A DNA stretch of 64,000 bases, taken from the NCBI GenBank assembly GCA_042663485.1, contig JBHTAF010000001.1. One strand, written 5' to 3'. How positions within the stretch are numbered: position 1 is the stretch's first letter; each line of letters opens with the position of its first letter. The notes beneath the pieces are model-generated. The model did no database searches, was not told the DNA's origin, and saw only the letters and a program-made list of their open reading frames with translations. The translations under genes and the position numbers were made by a program. Source of the DNA: Natronosalvus sp042663485 (GTDB lineage Archaea; Halobacteriota; Halobacteria; Halobacteriales; Natrialbaceae). This document shows positions 25,071 to 34,168 of this stretch, one piece after another.

Positions 25071-25420
25071 CCGGACTGGTCCATTGGAGCTGGCTGCGGC
25101 GTCAGTGATTCGAGACGGTCGCGGTTTGCGGTTCGCAGTGCGGGTGGTCGCGGTTCGCTGTGTTTCCGCCTCTGGACGATTTCCCTTCGGACGATCGCCG
25201 ACTCCCGAACGAATTGGAAGAGTCGGAAGCCAGACGAATCAGGAGAACGTAATCGCTCGAGCAAACGCCAGATGACATCGGTGTAACCAGGTGAAACTGG
25301 TGTTCGCGAAAGTATATCGGGTTCACACTCGAGTTTCAAACAGAACATCGTGACAGCCACCAGCCGGATCGACAACGGACCGACGAACACCGCCAGCTGC
25401 CGACGAGGACCACGAATCGC
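25071..25420. other. Intergenic, no supported gene
   Basis: Nothing convincing is present. Short imperfect repeats of GCGGTTTGCGGTTCGC and GTCGCGGTTCGC type occur near 25110-25165. A short inverted element ACCAGGTGAAACTGGT lies near 25287. Confidence 0.3.
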
Positions 25421-26260
25421 ATGACTGACCACCTGCCGGATTCGACGCGCATCGGCCGCACCGCGCTGACTGTCGCGGACCTCGAGGAATCGATCGAGTT
25501 CTATCGAGACGTCGTCGGGCTCGTCGTCCGAGCGAAGAGCGAGACGGCGGCGACACTCGGCACCGAGACGGAACCGCTGCTCGAGCTACGCCGAGACGCC
25601 GATGCCCCACCTCGCAATCGGAGCCAGGCAGGGCTGTTCCACAACGCCTTCGAGGTCACCTCGAGGACCGCGCTCGGGGCCGTGCTCGATCGGATCCGCG
25701 ACCGCTGGACGCTAAACGGCGCCTCCGACCACTACGTCAGCGAGGCGCTATACCTCGACGACCCCGAAGGCAACGGCGTCGAGATCTATCGCGACCGACC
25801 GCGGTCGGCGTGGCCGCGACGCGAGGACGGAACGGTTCGAATCGGCACGATTCCACTGGATCTCGAGGCCGTCGCCGCCGCCTCGGACGGAGCGACGACC
25901 GTTCCCGACGGGACGACGATCGGTCACGTTCACCTCGAAACGACCTCGCTCGAGGCCGCTCGAGAGTTCTACGTCGATACACTGGGATTCGAGGTTCAGA
26001 CCGAACTCGACGGTGCCTTGTTCGTCTCGGCGGGCGGCTATCACCACCACCTGGGCGTGAACGCGTGGGCCGGAAAGTCGCAGCCGCGACCGGCGGACGG
26101 CCGCGGGCTAGCATGGGTCGAACTCCTCGTTCCGAGCGCGGCAGCCCTCGAGATGGTCCGTGACCGGCTGGACGCTACCGACGCCTCCACAACGGAGCGT
26201 GAGAACGGATTCGAGACCACCGATCCGGACGGAGTCACGGTCCGCGTCGAGCGCGCGTGA
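25421..26260 (+). CDS. VOC-superfamily dioxygenase-like protein, CatE type, 279 aa
   Basis: Two glyoxalase/VOC modules are visible. The first starts at Ile-Gly-Arg-Thr-Ala-Leu-Thr-Val-Ala-Asp-Leu and the second near residue 165 at Ile-Gly-His-Val-His-Leu-Glu. A metal-binding set of His (Gln-Ala-Gly-Leu-Phe-His), His (Tyr-His-His-His-Leu) and Glu is suggested. This arrangement is that of catechol-2,3-dioxygenase-like proteins common in haloarchaea. It is transcribed alone. The substrate is unknown. Confidence 0.75.
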   Translation: MTDHLPDSTRIGRTALTVADLEESIEFYRDVVGLVVRAKSETAATLGTETEPLLELRRDADAPPRNRSQAGLFHNAFEVTSRTALGAVLDRIRDRWTLNGASDHYVSEALYLDDPEGNGVEIYRDRPRSAWPRREDGTVRIGTIPLDLEAVAAASDGATTVPDGTTIGHVHLETTSLEAAREFYVDTLGFEVQTELDGALFVSAGGYHHHLGVNAWAGKSQPRPADGRGLAWVELLVPSAAALEMVRDRLDATDASTTERENGFETTDPDGVTVRVERA

Positions 26261-26377
26261 GCCATCGCGAGCATCCGTCGTCTCTGGCGCCTCTCCGACA
26301 CGAAATCGACGCGTATCGGCGCTTATCCCACATGTTTAGGGACTACCTTTAGGCGGGTCTGGAAGTAAAAGACGTGT

Positions 26378-26830
26378 GTGCAGACGTTCAGACCAACGGA
26401 GCCCGTCGACATTCTCCTCATCGAGGACAACCCAGGTGACATTCGACTCACCGAGGAGGCGTTCAAATCAGCTCTGAACGAGGTGCGCTTTGAGATTGCG
26501 ACGGACGGCGAGGAAGCCGTTCGATTCTTACACGAGTGCCAACAGGACGACGAACGATCCTTTCCCGATCTGATCTTGCTGGACCTGAACCTCCCTCGAC
26601 TCGACGGATTTGCGATTCTCGAGATGCTCAAAGACGACTTCGACCACCCGTCTCCACCGGTGTTAGTCCTCTCGAGTTCGACGGCCAGGGAGGACATCGT
26701 CAAATCGTACGAGCGGGCAGCCAACGCCTACCTGACCAAGCCCGATTCGCCGGACGAGTTCGATACGATGGTGCGAGCGGTCGAGGATTTCTGGATCGAG
26801 TCGGTACAGCACCCGCCAATCGAGTCCTGA
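26378..26830 (+). CDS. Receiver-only response regulator, 150 aa
   Basis: A CheY-like receiver with Leu-Ile-Glu-Asp-Asn-Pro-Gly-Asp, phospho-acceptor Asp69 in Leu-Leu-Asp-Leu-Asn-Leu-Pro-Arg, Leu-Ser-Ser-Ser-Thr, and Leu-Thr-Lys-Pro-Asp. It lacks an output domain, and a short tail with Trp-Ile-Glu-Ser follows. It is a paralogue of the regulator at 5884 inside the left element. GTG 26378 is the start. No kinase gene is adjacent; the multi-PAS kinase at 61659 is a possible partner type, not a demonstrated one. Confidence 0.85.
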   Translation: MQTFRPTEPVDILLIEDNPGDIRLTEEAFKSALNEVRFEIATDGEEAVRFLHECQQDDERSFPDLILLDLNLPRLDGFAILEMLKDDFDHPSPPVLVLSSSTAREDIVKSYERAANAYLTKPDSPDEFDTMVRAVEDFWIESVQHPPIES

Positions 26831-27025
26831 GGCGGAGAGCCGTCATCGGGGATCGTCGCGTCCCGCGCGTCCGACTCGCTGTCGGCGCTAACCGATCGTC
26901 GATAGACGCTTTCGATTCACCTTAGAAGGGACTCCTCGGAGTAACAGGTTCTGGGCCGTCGTACACAGGTTACACTCGAACGGTATTCACAGTCGTGCGG
27001 TATTGGCAGAGCGTCGAACTTTCAC

Positions 27026-27661
27026 TCACGGCTCGAGTTCGACGACGTCGTCGAAGAGATGCGTAAGTGTCATGATCGTCTCCCTGTCGTGGACCGACGA
27101 GTCGACGTGGACGTATGCGACGGCGTCGGCCCGGCGAATCTCCTCGAGGGTCACGTGCAGGAATCGGAAGGTCATCTCGAGACCCTTTCGCTCGAGGAGG
27201 GGTGTGAGCGATTCGAACCAGAGGATCGGGTGCTGGTGGGGGCTCGAGTTCGAGTCCTCGAGTGCACCCTCGCTCTCGTCCCACCGCGAAAGCGCGTCGC
27301 CAATCGCGATGCCGATGCCGGTGACGTCCTCGGTACCGACGGTGAGGATGTGCGCCTGGGGGAGTTCCACGGAACTGGTGCCGGCAGCTATCGAGCGGGT
27401 GACCTCGCCGATCGAGACGATGCCGAACTTGCTCGGGAAGTCGCCGATACGCGACCGCCAGGCGTCCAGGATCGCCTCGGCCGTGTGGGCGCGCGAGACG
27501 ACGACCGTTGGCCGCTCGTCGTCGGTCTCGCCGGTCGGATCGTGAGAACGAATGTCCTCGACGGTGGTGACGATGTCGGAGGCGCCCATGGAGGGGCTGA
27601 CGACCAGCACGCTCGAGCCCGGGTCGTACTGATCGAGCGCTGCCGGAGGAGAACGTCCCAT
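27026..27661 (-). CDS. DUF7504-like protein, RecA/KaiC-type fold, 211 aa
   Basis: The protein has the outline of haloarchaeal DUF7504 members, often found with HTR-like and regulator genes. It contains Val-Leu-Val-Val-Ser-Pro-Ser-Met-Gly-Ala near residue 18 (in place of a Walker A), alternating strands, an Ile-Leu-Trp-Phe-Glu-Ser-Leu-Thr stretch, Leu-His-Val-Thr, and Ala-Tyr-Val-His-Val-Asp-Ser. The Walker A Lys is missing, so ATP hydrolysis is doubtful. ATG 27661 is chosen; the frame is open further upstream without support. A regulatory role is inferred from the family. Confidence 0.65.
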   Translation of the reverse strand: MGRSPPAALDQYDPGSSVLVVSPSMGASDIVTTVEDIRSHDPTGETDDERPTVVVSRAHTAEAILDAWRSRIGDFPSKFGIVSIGEVTRSIAAGTSSVELPQAHILTVGTEDVTGIGIAIGDALSRWDESEGALEDSNSSPHQHPILWFESLTPLLERKGLEMTFRFLHVTLEEIRRADAVAYVHVDSSVHDRETIMTLTHLFDDVVELEP

Positions 27662-27885
27662 AGGAACCCCTTGTCGGTCCTCGTAATAAAGCGCCCGGCC
27701 GTGACAGCCCAGGACAGAGTAAATATTACCACACCGATCTCCGAGGAATTGGCAGGTCCGTCGATAGTGGTTGCCTGAATGCCCGAAGAGAAAACGACGT
27801 ACGCACTTGAAACGCAACCACAAACGGTTACCTCTCGTCCGAATGTACCCTCGAGTTTAAGCGGTTTCGTGCGTAAGTCAGTCGC

Positions 27886-28869
27886 ATGCTCACCGACGAC
27901 TTCGGGCGCGAGGTTTCCGGGGTACGCATCTCGCTCACCGATCGGTGTAACTTCGACTGCATCTACTGTCACAACGAGGGACTGGGGGACACGCGGGGGC
28001 CGATGGACCCGCGAGAAAACGAGATGGGAACCGACGACGTCGTCCGCTTTCTCGAGGTCGCCGCCGAGTTCGACGTCGAGGCCGTCAAGTTCACCGGCGG
28101 CGAGCCGATGTTGCGTGACGACCTCGAGGAGATCATCGAGCGAACGCCCGACTCGATGGCCGTCTCGCTGACGACCAACGGGACCTTCCTGCCCGACCGC
28201 GCCGAAGCGCTCGTCGACGCCGGACTCGAGCGGGTGAACGTCTCCCAGGACGCCCTCGACCCGGAGGCATTCGCGGCGGTGACGAAGAGCGGAGCCTACG
28301 ACCGGGTGATCGAGGGCGTCGAAGCGGCGCTCGAGGCCGGCCTCGATCCGGTCAAACTCAACATGGTCGTGTTCGAACACACCGCGGGGTACGTCCCGCA
28401 GATGGTCGAGCACGTGGCCGAAAACGATGGCTTGCAGCTCCAGTTGATCGAGTACATGCCCGAGTTGACCGGCAAGCCCGAGTGGAACGTCGAAATCGAA
28501 CGCGTCCACGACTGGCTGGCCGACCAGGCCGAGGCGATCGAACACCGCGAGATGCACGACCGGAAGCGCTACTGGATCGGCCAGGAGGACGGGGACGGCC
28601 GCGGGATGGTCGAGATCGTCGACCCCGTCGAGAACCCGACGTTCTGTGCGAACTGTCACCGCGTCCGCGTGACCCACGAGGGGTACCTCAAGGGCTGTCT
28701 CAACCGCAACGACGACTTGCGTCCGATGGGCGAGATGACCAAACCCGAGATTCGCGAGGCGTTCCGCGAGGTCGTCGCCAATCGCGTGCCCTACTACGGC
28801 GAGTACATGGTCCGGAACGCGAGTGGAGAGTGGGAACTCAACGACGAGTACATCGACGTCGGCGCCTGA
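27886..28869 (+). CDS. moaA: GTP 3',8-cyclase MoaA, 327 aa
   Basis: The radical SAM cluster motif Cys21-X3-Cys25-X2-Cys28 lies in Asp-Arg-Cys-Asn-Phe-Asp-Cys-Ile-Tyr-Cys, with the Gly-Gly-Glu-Pro motif following. The C-terminal second-cluster region has Cys-Ala-Asn-Cys-His-Arg-Val-Arg-Val and then Gly-Cys-Leu. MoaA converts GTP to 3',8-cyclo-GTP, the first step of molybdenum cofactor synthesis. The terminal Gly-Gly seen in many bacterial MoaA is not present here (it ends Val-Gly-Ala). It is transcribed alone and faces away from the DUF7504 gene. Confidence 0.93.
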   Translation: MLTDDFGREVSGVRISLTDRCNFDCIYCHNEGLGDTRGPMDPRENEMGTDDVVRFLEVAAEFDVEAVKFTGGEPMLRDDLEEIIERTPDSMAVSLTTNGTFLPDRAEALVDAGLERVNVSQDALDPEAFAAVTKSGAYDRVIEGVEAALEAGLDPVKLNMVVFEHTAGYVPQMVEHVAENDGLQLQLIEYMPELTGKPEWNVEIERVHDWLADQAEAIEHREMHDRKRYWIGQEDGDGRGMVEIVDPVENPTFCANCHRVRVTHEGYLKGCLNRNDDLRPMGEMTKPEIREAFREVVANRVPYYGEYMVRNASGEWELNDEYIDVGA

Positions 28870-28926
28870 TTCGCGACTCGCGGAAGAACGTTACTTGGTG
28901 CCCTGGCGCAGCCACGAGGACGAACG

Positions 28927-29421
28927 CTACTTGAGCGCAGCCACGAGGAAGACGACCGCAAGCAATAGCAACACGACGCCGCCGGCGGGTTGTCCGCCGC
29001 CGCCGAAGACGTACACGCCGTACCCGAGCGTCGCCGCGACCAGCCCGACCGAGAGACTCGAGACGACGTGGACGGCCTCAAGGCGGCGGGTGTCGGTTTC
29101 GCGGCCGAGTTGCTCGCCGAGTTCGACGGCGCTCCGGCCGAGGTCCAGGGCGACGAGGGCGGCGATGGCACCGACGACCGTCACTTCGGGGGGCATCCCC
29201 TGCAACCCACCGAGGACGACGGCGACGAACAACAACCCGGCGCCGGCGTCGGTCGCGTCGGTGATCCCCCACACCAGGCCCGCGGCGAGCGAGGCGGTTC
29301 CGATCACGGCGACGACCGCGCCGGCCGGCGACCCAACGGCGGTCGTTCCGACGACGATCACTGCGGCGAGAGCCGCCCCGAGACTCGCGATCCGCGTCGG
29401 TCGCCTGGTCAGTTCGTTCAT
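28927..29421 (-). CDS. Membrane protein of the DUF58 operon, 164 aa
   Basis: Five or six hydrophobic segments with Gly/Ala/Val-rich composition cover the sequence, with one cytoplasmic loop (Arg-Glu-Thr-Asp-Thr-Arg-Arg-Leu-Glu). It starts inside the last codons of the DUF58 gene (4-nt overlap), so it is the third gene of the operon. It resembles the DUF7519-type integral membrane partner seen in such loci. No catalytic motif is visible. A short direct duplication overlaps its 3' end (GCGCAGCCACGAGGA at 28906 and 28935). Confidence 0.65.
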   Translation of the reverse strand: MNELTRRPTRIASLGAALAAVIVVGTTAVGSPAGAVVAVIGTASLAAGLVWGITDATDAGAGLLFVAVVLGGLQGMPPEVTVVGAIAALVALDLGRSAVELGEQLGRETDTRRLEAVHVVSSLSVGLVAATLGYGVYVFGGGGQPAGGVVLLLLAVVFLVAALK

Positions 29422-31385
29422 CGGCGACCACCCGCGTTCGCTCGAGCGACCACCTCGTCGATCGTCTCCGATGGCTCCCAGTCGATCACGGGGACGCCGG
29501 CTCGCTGGAGGTCGAACCGCCTAATGCGGCGGGCGACGCGGGCAAGTTGCTGGCTGGTCGTCCGTTCGGCCGTCGGGTTCGGACTGATGACGGTGAGCGC
29601 GTGGCCCCTGGCATCCAGGCGACGGACGATCCGGGCCGCGGCGGCGTCACAGAGAGGACTGAGGAAGACGATCTGGGTCTCGGCGGCGAGGCGACGACGG
29701 ATCATCCGCAGTTGGGGTCGCCACTGGGTCTCATCGCGGGGCGGCTCCGTCGAGAACTGTTCGTGGGACGCGAGCGCCTCACTGAGCCGGATTCGATGAT
29801 GCTGTCCCGACGAGGGGGCGATCCAGCACGTCTCGCGCAAGTTGAGTCGCTGGTTGGCTTCCCGGTTGACGGGGCCGAGTGCGGCCAGCCCGACCGTATC
29901 GCCAGTGTCGAGCAACGACGCGGCGATCCGGCCGGCCGCTTCGACGGACCGATCGATGGCGTGGGCAGCGTCGGGCTGGTGTGCGAGGTAGGAGGCCTTC
30001 CGCGCGTCGATCAACACGAGGACGCGAGCGGCCCGCTCCTCGTGGAACTCGAGGGTCGCAAGTTCGCCCGACCGGGCGTGACGATTCCAGTCGATCCGGT
30101 TGAGCGGGTCGTTTCGCCGGTACTCGCGAACCGAGTGAAATTGCATCCCCTCTCCCGAGTCGGCGGTCGTCAGCTGACCGGAAAACGCCGCGGCGGCGGG
30201 TCTGAGCGGGACTGCGGTCGTGAGCGCCTGGAGCGTGGGTTCGGCGACGATGGTCGTCTCCGTCTCGGTCGTGAGATACGATTCGCGTTCGCTCGAGCGC
30301 GAGAGGTCGCGCGTGAGCGCGAGCGCCGGGTCGAACGTGTGTTTCCCACGACGGGCCGTGACGGTGTACTCGAGGGTCACCGAGTCGTGCGGGCGAAGTG
30401 ACGTCCCGAGTCGCGCCGAACCCGACTCGAGTGCGAGCCCCGCGGGAATCCCGTCGACGAAGCGAAGGTCCGGGACGAATCCGTTCGAGTCGTTGGTGAT
30501 CGTCACCGTCACCGTCACCTCCTCGCCCGGATCAGGGTGGTCGTCGCTGAGCGTGCGCTCGAGGATGAGGTCGGGGTTCGGGGCGTCCCGAAGGTGGGCG
30601 AAGCCGGCGTAGCCGACCCCGACGACGCCGGCGAGAACGGCGCCCGGCGACTGGGCGACGGCACCGACGCCGACGGCGAAGAGCGCGAGGCCGCCGACGC
30701 CCGTCCAGTACCCGGTTTCGCGAACCGACCGTTCGACCCGGCCGGTGAACGAGTCCTGGGTCGTTCGTGGGGTGACGTCCTCCAGTTCTTCCGGGTCGTA
30801 CTGCGGGATCGAGTCGGGCAGTACCTGATCGCCGAGGCCGCCGTACCCGATCGCCGCGATCGAGGCCGCCGTTCGCCGGACGTTCTGCCGGAAGGTCGTT
30901 TCGCGGTCGAGTCCGGCCACGAGCCGATTTCGGAGGGACGTCTTCGGGGGCTCGAGGTCCGGCGAGAGAAACGCGGCGACGCGTTCGTCGGCCGTCCAGG
31001 TGCCCGATTCTATGCGGTCCCGCGCGTCTTCCGTCGAGAGCCCATCGAACCGCGTGAGGACCGCCATCGCCGCCTCCCGGAGCCCGTCGACGATGCGTCT
31101 CGAGCCGGAGACGAATCCGTAGGAGTCGGTTCGAAACTGGGCGATGGCGCTCGAGAGCGTCCGCCCGGGCACGGGGACGGTCGTCCGGTGTTCGGGGTCG
31201 GTCGTCGTCGTCAGGTCGCGCTCGGTGCGGCGACGGCTGAATCCACTCACCGCGACCAGGATTGCCAGCACGCCTATCAGACCAATCAGGCTCTGGCTGA
31301 CGTTGAAATCGGTCGCGCCGACGAGAACGAGTACGCCGGCGAGAAACACGAATACGCCGACGGCGAGCGGCAAACGGCGGGTCAT
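29418..31385 (-). CDS. DUF58 domain protein, 655 aa
   Basis: Two N-terminal transmembrane segments are followed by a soluble stretch, two more membrane segments near residues 235-275, a CARDB-like beta domain with Val-Thr-Val-Thr-Ile-Thr-Asn-Asp (about 295-370), and the DUF58 core with Arg-Arg-Asn-Asp-Pro-Leu-Asn-Arg-Ile-Asp-Trp and Leu-Val-Leu-Ile-Asp-Ala near 450-480. DUF58 has a von Willebrand factor A-like fold and usually works with a MoxR ATPase in membrane-linked chaperoning or stress response. It overlaps the neighbouring genes by 4 nt on each side. No MoxR gene is present here. Confidence 0.8.
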   Translation of the reverse strand: MTRRLPLAVGVFVFLAGVLVLVGATDFNVSQSLIGLIGVLAILVAVSGFSRRRTERDLTTTTDPEHRTTVPVPGRTLSSAIAQFRTDSYGFVSGSRRIVDGLREAAMAVLTRFDGLSTEDARDRIESGTWTADERVAAFLSPDLEPPKTSLRNRLVAGLDRETTFRQNVRRTAASIAAIGYGGLGDQVLPDSIPQYDPEELEDVTPRTTQDSFTGRVERSVRETGYWTGVGGLALFAVGVGAVAQSPGAVLAGVVGVGYAGFAHLRDAPNPDLILERTLSDDHPDPGEEVTVTVTITNDSNGFVPDLRFVDGIPAGLALESGSARLGTSLRPHDSVTLEYTVTARRGKHTFDPALALTRDLSRSSERESYLTTETETTIVAEPTLQALTTAVPLRPAAAAFSGQLTTADSGEGMQFHSVREYRRNDPLNRIDWNRHARSGELATLEFHEERAARVLVLIDARKASYLAHQPDAAHAIDRSVEAAGRIAASLLDTGDTVGLAALGPVNREANQRLNLRETCWIAPSSGQHHRIRLSEALASHEQFSTEPPRDETQWRPQLRMIRRRLAAETQIVFLSPLCDAAAARIVRRLDARGHALTVISPNPTAERTTSQQLARVARRIRRFDLQRAGVPVIDWEPSETIDEVVARANAGGRR

Positions 31386-32347
31386 CTGTCGTCACCTCGA
31401 CCGTCTCGGCTGGCAGCGTCCGTTTCGCCGTAGGTCGACTCGATCGCTCGCAGGATCGAGACCGCCCGTTCTTCGCGTTCGTCGGTCGTGTCCTCGTGAC
31501 CGTAGCGAACGGCCTCGAACAGGCCTGTGAGTTCCTCGACGTGGTCGCGCTCGAGGCCCGCATCGACCGCGACGGCCGCGAACTCGCGGGGCGTCGTCGA
31601 CTCGGGACGGTCGACCTCGAGGAGGTCGGTCATCTCGCGCCAGGCGCGGTAGATTTCGTTGTCGACGCCCGTCGAGGACTCGTCGGCGATCCGGTCCGCA
31701 GCACGACCGGCGGCAGCCGCGACTGCCGCCCGTTCCGTGTTCGTGCCGTCCTGGCCTTCCTCGACGGACGCGGTCCCCCCCGTGGACGATCCACGTTTGC
31801 TCAAGACCAGTCCGCCGACGAATATGGTCGCGACGAGGGCCAGCACACCGAGGAGGGGGCCGAAATTGAGCGGAACGTCCGTCTCGCGTGAGCCGGTTCC
31901 TGAGGTTCCTCCGCCACCAGAACTGTTGTTCGACGTGTTGTACGTCTGGTTCTGTGTGACGAACTCCGGCTGCTCGCCGTACTTGAGGAGGAGATAGACG
32001 ATTGTGGACAGAATCAACGTGATCAGAATCGTGGCGGCACCAATTTTCACGAGATCTCGACGGTTAGAAATTAGGTACCACACGACCACGAGGGCGAGCA
32101 TGATTAGTAACGCGTACACGAGATACTGCAGGAACTCGGGGGGCGTCCCTGGCTCGTCACCCCTGTTGTCACTGTAGGGCTCCCCCTCGCTTGCCCCCTG
32201 GCCTGACCCTTCGCCGTCGCCGTCGCCGAACCCGGTTCCGTCGCTTCCGGGATCGATGGGCGTGGTGATGGTCGCGGCGACGAGGCCGATCGCGACGATC
32301 ACGAGGAGGGCAACCGCCAGCCGCAAGAGCGTTTCTGTGGAAGGCAC
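31382..32347 (-). CDS. DUF4129 domain protein, 321 aa
   Basis: An N-terminal hydrophobic segment, an acidic Gly-rich extracellular linker, two further membrane segments (around 85-125), one near 165-180, and a C-terminal cytoplasmic domain with Ala-Trp-Arg-Glu-Met near residue 235, Thr-Pro-Arg-Glu-Phe-Ala and Val-Arg-Tyr-Gly are seen. The final part is the DUF4129 signature. It is the first gene of the DUF4129-DUF58-membrane operon. Such proteins are associated with transglutaminase-like and DUF58 proteins in envelope functions. Confidence 0.75.
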   Translation of the reverse strand: MPSTETLLRLAVALLVIVAIGLVAATITTPIDPGSDGTGFGDGDGEGSGQGASEGEPYSDNRGDEPGTPPEFLQYLVYALLIMLALVVVWYLISNRRDLVKIGAATILITLILSTIVYLLLKYGEQPEFVTQNQTYNTSNNSSGGGGTSGTGSRETDVPLNFGPLLGVLALVATIFVGGLVLSKRGSSTGGTASVEEGQDGTNTERAAVAAAAGRAADRIADESSTGVDNEIYRAWREMTDLLEVDRPESTTPREFAAVAVDAGLERDHVEELTGLFEAVRYGHEDTTDEREERAVSILRAIESTYGETDAASRDGRGDDR

Positions 32348-32530
32348 CGATTGTCAGTCCGTTGTTCCTAGTTCCTAATAAGTCGTAGCATTTCGGTGTG
32401 ATAGCACGCGACTCGAGACTGACGAATCACGGCCTTTCGTTGCCCTTAAGTACTGGCCACGGGAAGTGAGGGGTGCACTACGATGTAGGGGATCCGTCCC
32501 CGAGTCCGGAAGGGCGACAATGACCACGGT

Positions 32531-32613
32531 GTCGTGGTAGCCAAGCGGCCCAAGGCGCATGGTTGCTAACCATGTGGCGTCAAGCCTCCGGGGTTCAAAT
32601 CCCCGCCACGACG
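32531..32613 (+). tRNA. tRNA-Ser(GCT)
   Basis: The acceptor stem pairs GTCGTGG with CCACGAC. The anticodon stem-loop has GCT in a seven-base loop, a long variable arm typical of Ser follows, and the T arm is GGGTTCAAATCCC. No CCA is encoded. It precedes the S13 operon, an arrangement known from haloarchaea. Confidence 0.95.
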
Positions 32614-32734
32614 TCGATCACCCACTCGCACCCGGCCACGAGTCACGGGACCCACAACCGCCACCCGCAGCATGGAACCCCGTGACCCGTCGCCGGCGAG
32701 AGCCGATCAACGAACCACAGACGACCTACAACAC

Positions 32735-33256
32735 ATGAGTGAGGAAGAACCGCAAGAACAGGAGGAAGACGAGCTTCAGTACTTCGTCCGGATCGGGCAG
32801 ACCGACCTCGACGGGACGAAGTCCGTCGAACGCTCGCTCGCCGAGATGAACGGGATCGGCCGACGTGCCGCCCGGATCATCGCGGAGGAAGCCGACGTCG
32901 ACCGTACGGCGACGTTCGGTGCCCTCGAGCAAGAGACGATCGACGAAGTCGTCACGCTCGTAGAGAACTACGCCGAGGAGGTCCCAGAGTGGCTCACCAA
33001 CCGCCAGAAGGACTTCTACACCGGCGAAACGACCCACGAGATCGGCAACGATCTCCAGTTGACCCGTCAACACGACATCAACCGAATGAAGATGATCGAC
33101 TCCTACCGGGGAGTCCGTCACAAGCGCGGCCAGAAGGTCCGCGGCCAGCGGACGAAGTCCACCGGCCGAACGGAAGGGACCATCGGCGTCAACGTCGAGG
33201 AGATCCGCGAAGAACAGGCCGAGGAAGCCGCAGCGGAAGCGGAGGATGACGAATAA
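32735..33256 (+). CDS. rps13: 30S ribosomal protein S13 (uS13), 173 aa
   Basis: After an acidic N-terminal extension of about 18 residues, the S13 core begins at Tyr-Phe-Val-Arg-Ile-Gly-Gln-Thr-Asp-Leu-Asp-Gly. It shows the helix-hairpin-helix Gly-Ile-Gly-Arg-Arg-Ala-Ala and the C-terminal Tyr-Arg-Gly-Val-Arg-His-Lys-Arg-Gly-Gln-Lys-Val-Arg-Gly-Gln-Arg-Thr. A Glu-rich tail replaces the usual basic tail. ATG 32735 is chosen over an upstream frame. The stop overlaps the S4 start by one base. It sits in the head of the small subunit. Confidence 0.97.
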   Translation: MSEEEPQEQEEDELQYFVRIGQTDLDGTKSVERSLAEMNGIGRRAARIIAEEADVDRTATFGALEQETIDEVVTLVENYAEEVPEWLTNRQKDFYTGETTHEIGNDLQLTRQHDINRMKMIDSYRGVRHKRGQKVRGQRTKSTGRTEGTIGVNVEEIREEQAEEAAAEAEDDE

Positions 33257-33777
33257 TGCCGCTGGGATCCAACACCAAGCAGTACGAGACGCCGAATCAC
33301 CCATACCAGGGTGAGCGCATCTCGAACGAGCACGCGCTGCTCGACCGCTACGGCCTGAAGAACAAAGAAGAACTCTGGCGAGCCCAGTCCGAACTTCGTT
33401 CGTACCGACGCGAGGCTCGTGACCTGCTCGCCCAGCCACAGGACGAAGCGACCGTCATCAACCGGACCGAGGAGTTCCTCGGACGCCTCAAGCGCGTCGG
33501 GATCCTCAACGAAGGCGACGAACTCGGCGCCGTCCTGAGCCTCGAAATCGAAGACGTCCTCGAGCGCCGTCTCCAGACGGTCGCCTACCGCAAGGGACTG
33601 GCTCAGACGCCACAGCAGGCGCGCCAGTTCATCACGCACGGTCACATCGTTCTGGACGGCCAGCGCCAGCGGATTCCGTCGTACGTCGTCGACGTCGACG
33701 AGGAGGACCTGGTCGACTTCGACGAGAACAGTCCGATCGCGGACGAACTCCACCCGGCACGAGCGGAGGGTCAATAA
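33256..33777 (+). CDS. rps4: 30S ribosomal protein S4 (uS4), 173 aa
   Basis: The archaeal S4 form: a short N-terminus with Pro-Tyr-Gln-Gly-Glu-Arg-Ile, Glu-His-Ala-Leu-Leu-Asp-Arg-Tyr-Gly-Leu-Lys-Asn-Lys, the RNA-binding S4 domain with Leu-Glu-Arg-Arg-Leu-Gln-Thr-Val-Ala-Tyr-Arg and Gln-Ala-Arg-Gln-Phe-Ile-Thr-His-Gly-His-Ile, then an acidic end. It nucleates 16S rRNA folding. It shares one base with the S13 stop codon and is followed after one base by S11. Confidence 0.97.
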   Translation: MPLGSNTKQYETPNHPYQGERISNEHALLDRYGLKNKEELWRAQSELRSYRREARDLLAQPQDEATVINRTEEFLGRLKRVGILNEGDELGAVLSLEIEDVLERRLQTVAYRKGLAQTPQQARQFITHGHIVLDGQRQRIPSYVVDVDEEDLVDFDENSPIADELHPARAEGQ

Positions 33778-33778
33778 C

Positions 33779-34165
33779 ATGGCAGACGACGATAAATGGG
33801 GCATTGCCCACGTACACGCATCGTTCAACAACACCGTCATGACCGTGACCGACCTCACGGGCGCGGAGACGATCGCGAAGTCCTCCGGCGGGACGGCGGT
33901 CAAGCAGAACCGCGACGAGGCGTCGCCGTACGCGGCCATGCAGATGGCCGAGTCCATCGCCGACGAGATCAAGGCGGCCGGCATCACCGGCCTCCACGTC
34001 CGCGTTCGCGGTCCCGGTGGCAACCTACAGAAGTCGCCCGGACCCGGCGCACAGGCGACGATTCGCGCGCTCGCCCGTGCGGGTCTCGAGATCGGCCGCA
34101 TCGAAGACGTCACCCCGATCCCTCACGACGGATCGCGCGCACCCAAAGGCAAGGGCGGCTACTAG
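33779..34165 (+). CDS. rps11: 30S ribosomal protein S11 (uS11), 128 aa
   Basis: It shows Trp-Gly-Ile-Ala-His-Val-His-Ala-Ser-Phe-Asn-Asn-Thr, Met-Thr-Val-Thr-Asp-Leu-Thr-Gly, and the C-terminal Ile-Pro-His-Asp-Gly with Lys-Gly-Lys-Gly-Gly-Tyr. The length is normal for archaea. It is part of the platform of the small subunit near the mRNA exit. It lies between S4 and the polymerase subunit D gene in one operon. Confidence 0.97.
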   Translation: MADDDKWGIAHVHASFNNTVMTVTDLTGAETIAKSSGGTAVKQNRDEASPYAAMQMAESIADEIKAAGITGLHVRVRGPGGNLQKSPGPGAQATIRALARAGLEIGRIEDVTPIPHDGSRAPKGKGGY

Positions 34166-34168
34166 ATC

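Noticed and set aside
25102..25326. Small antisense frame in the 25071-25420 spacer
   Set aside because: No start signal, no conserved motif, composition typical of random frame.
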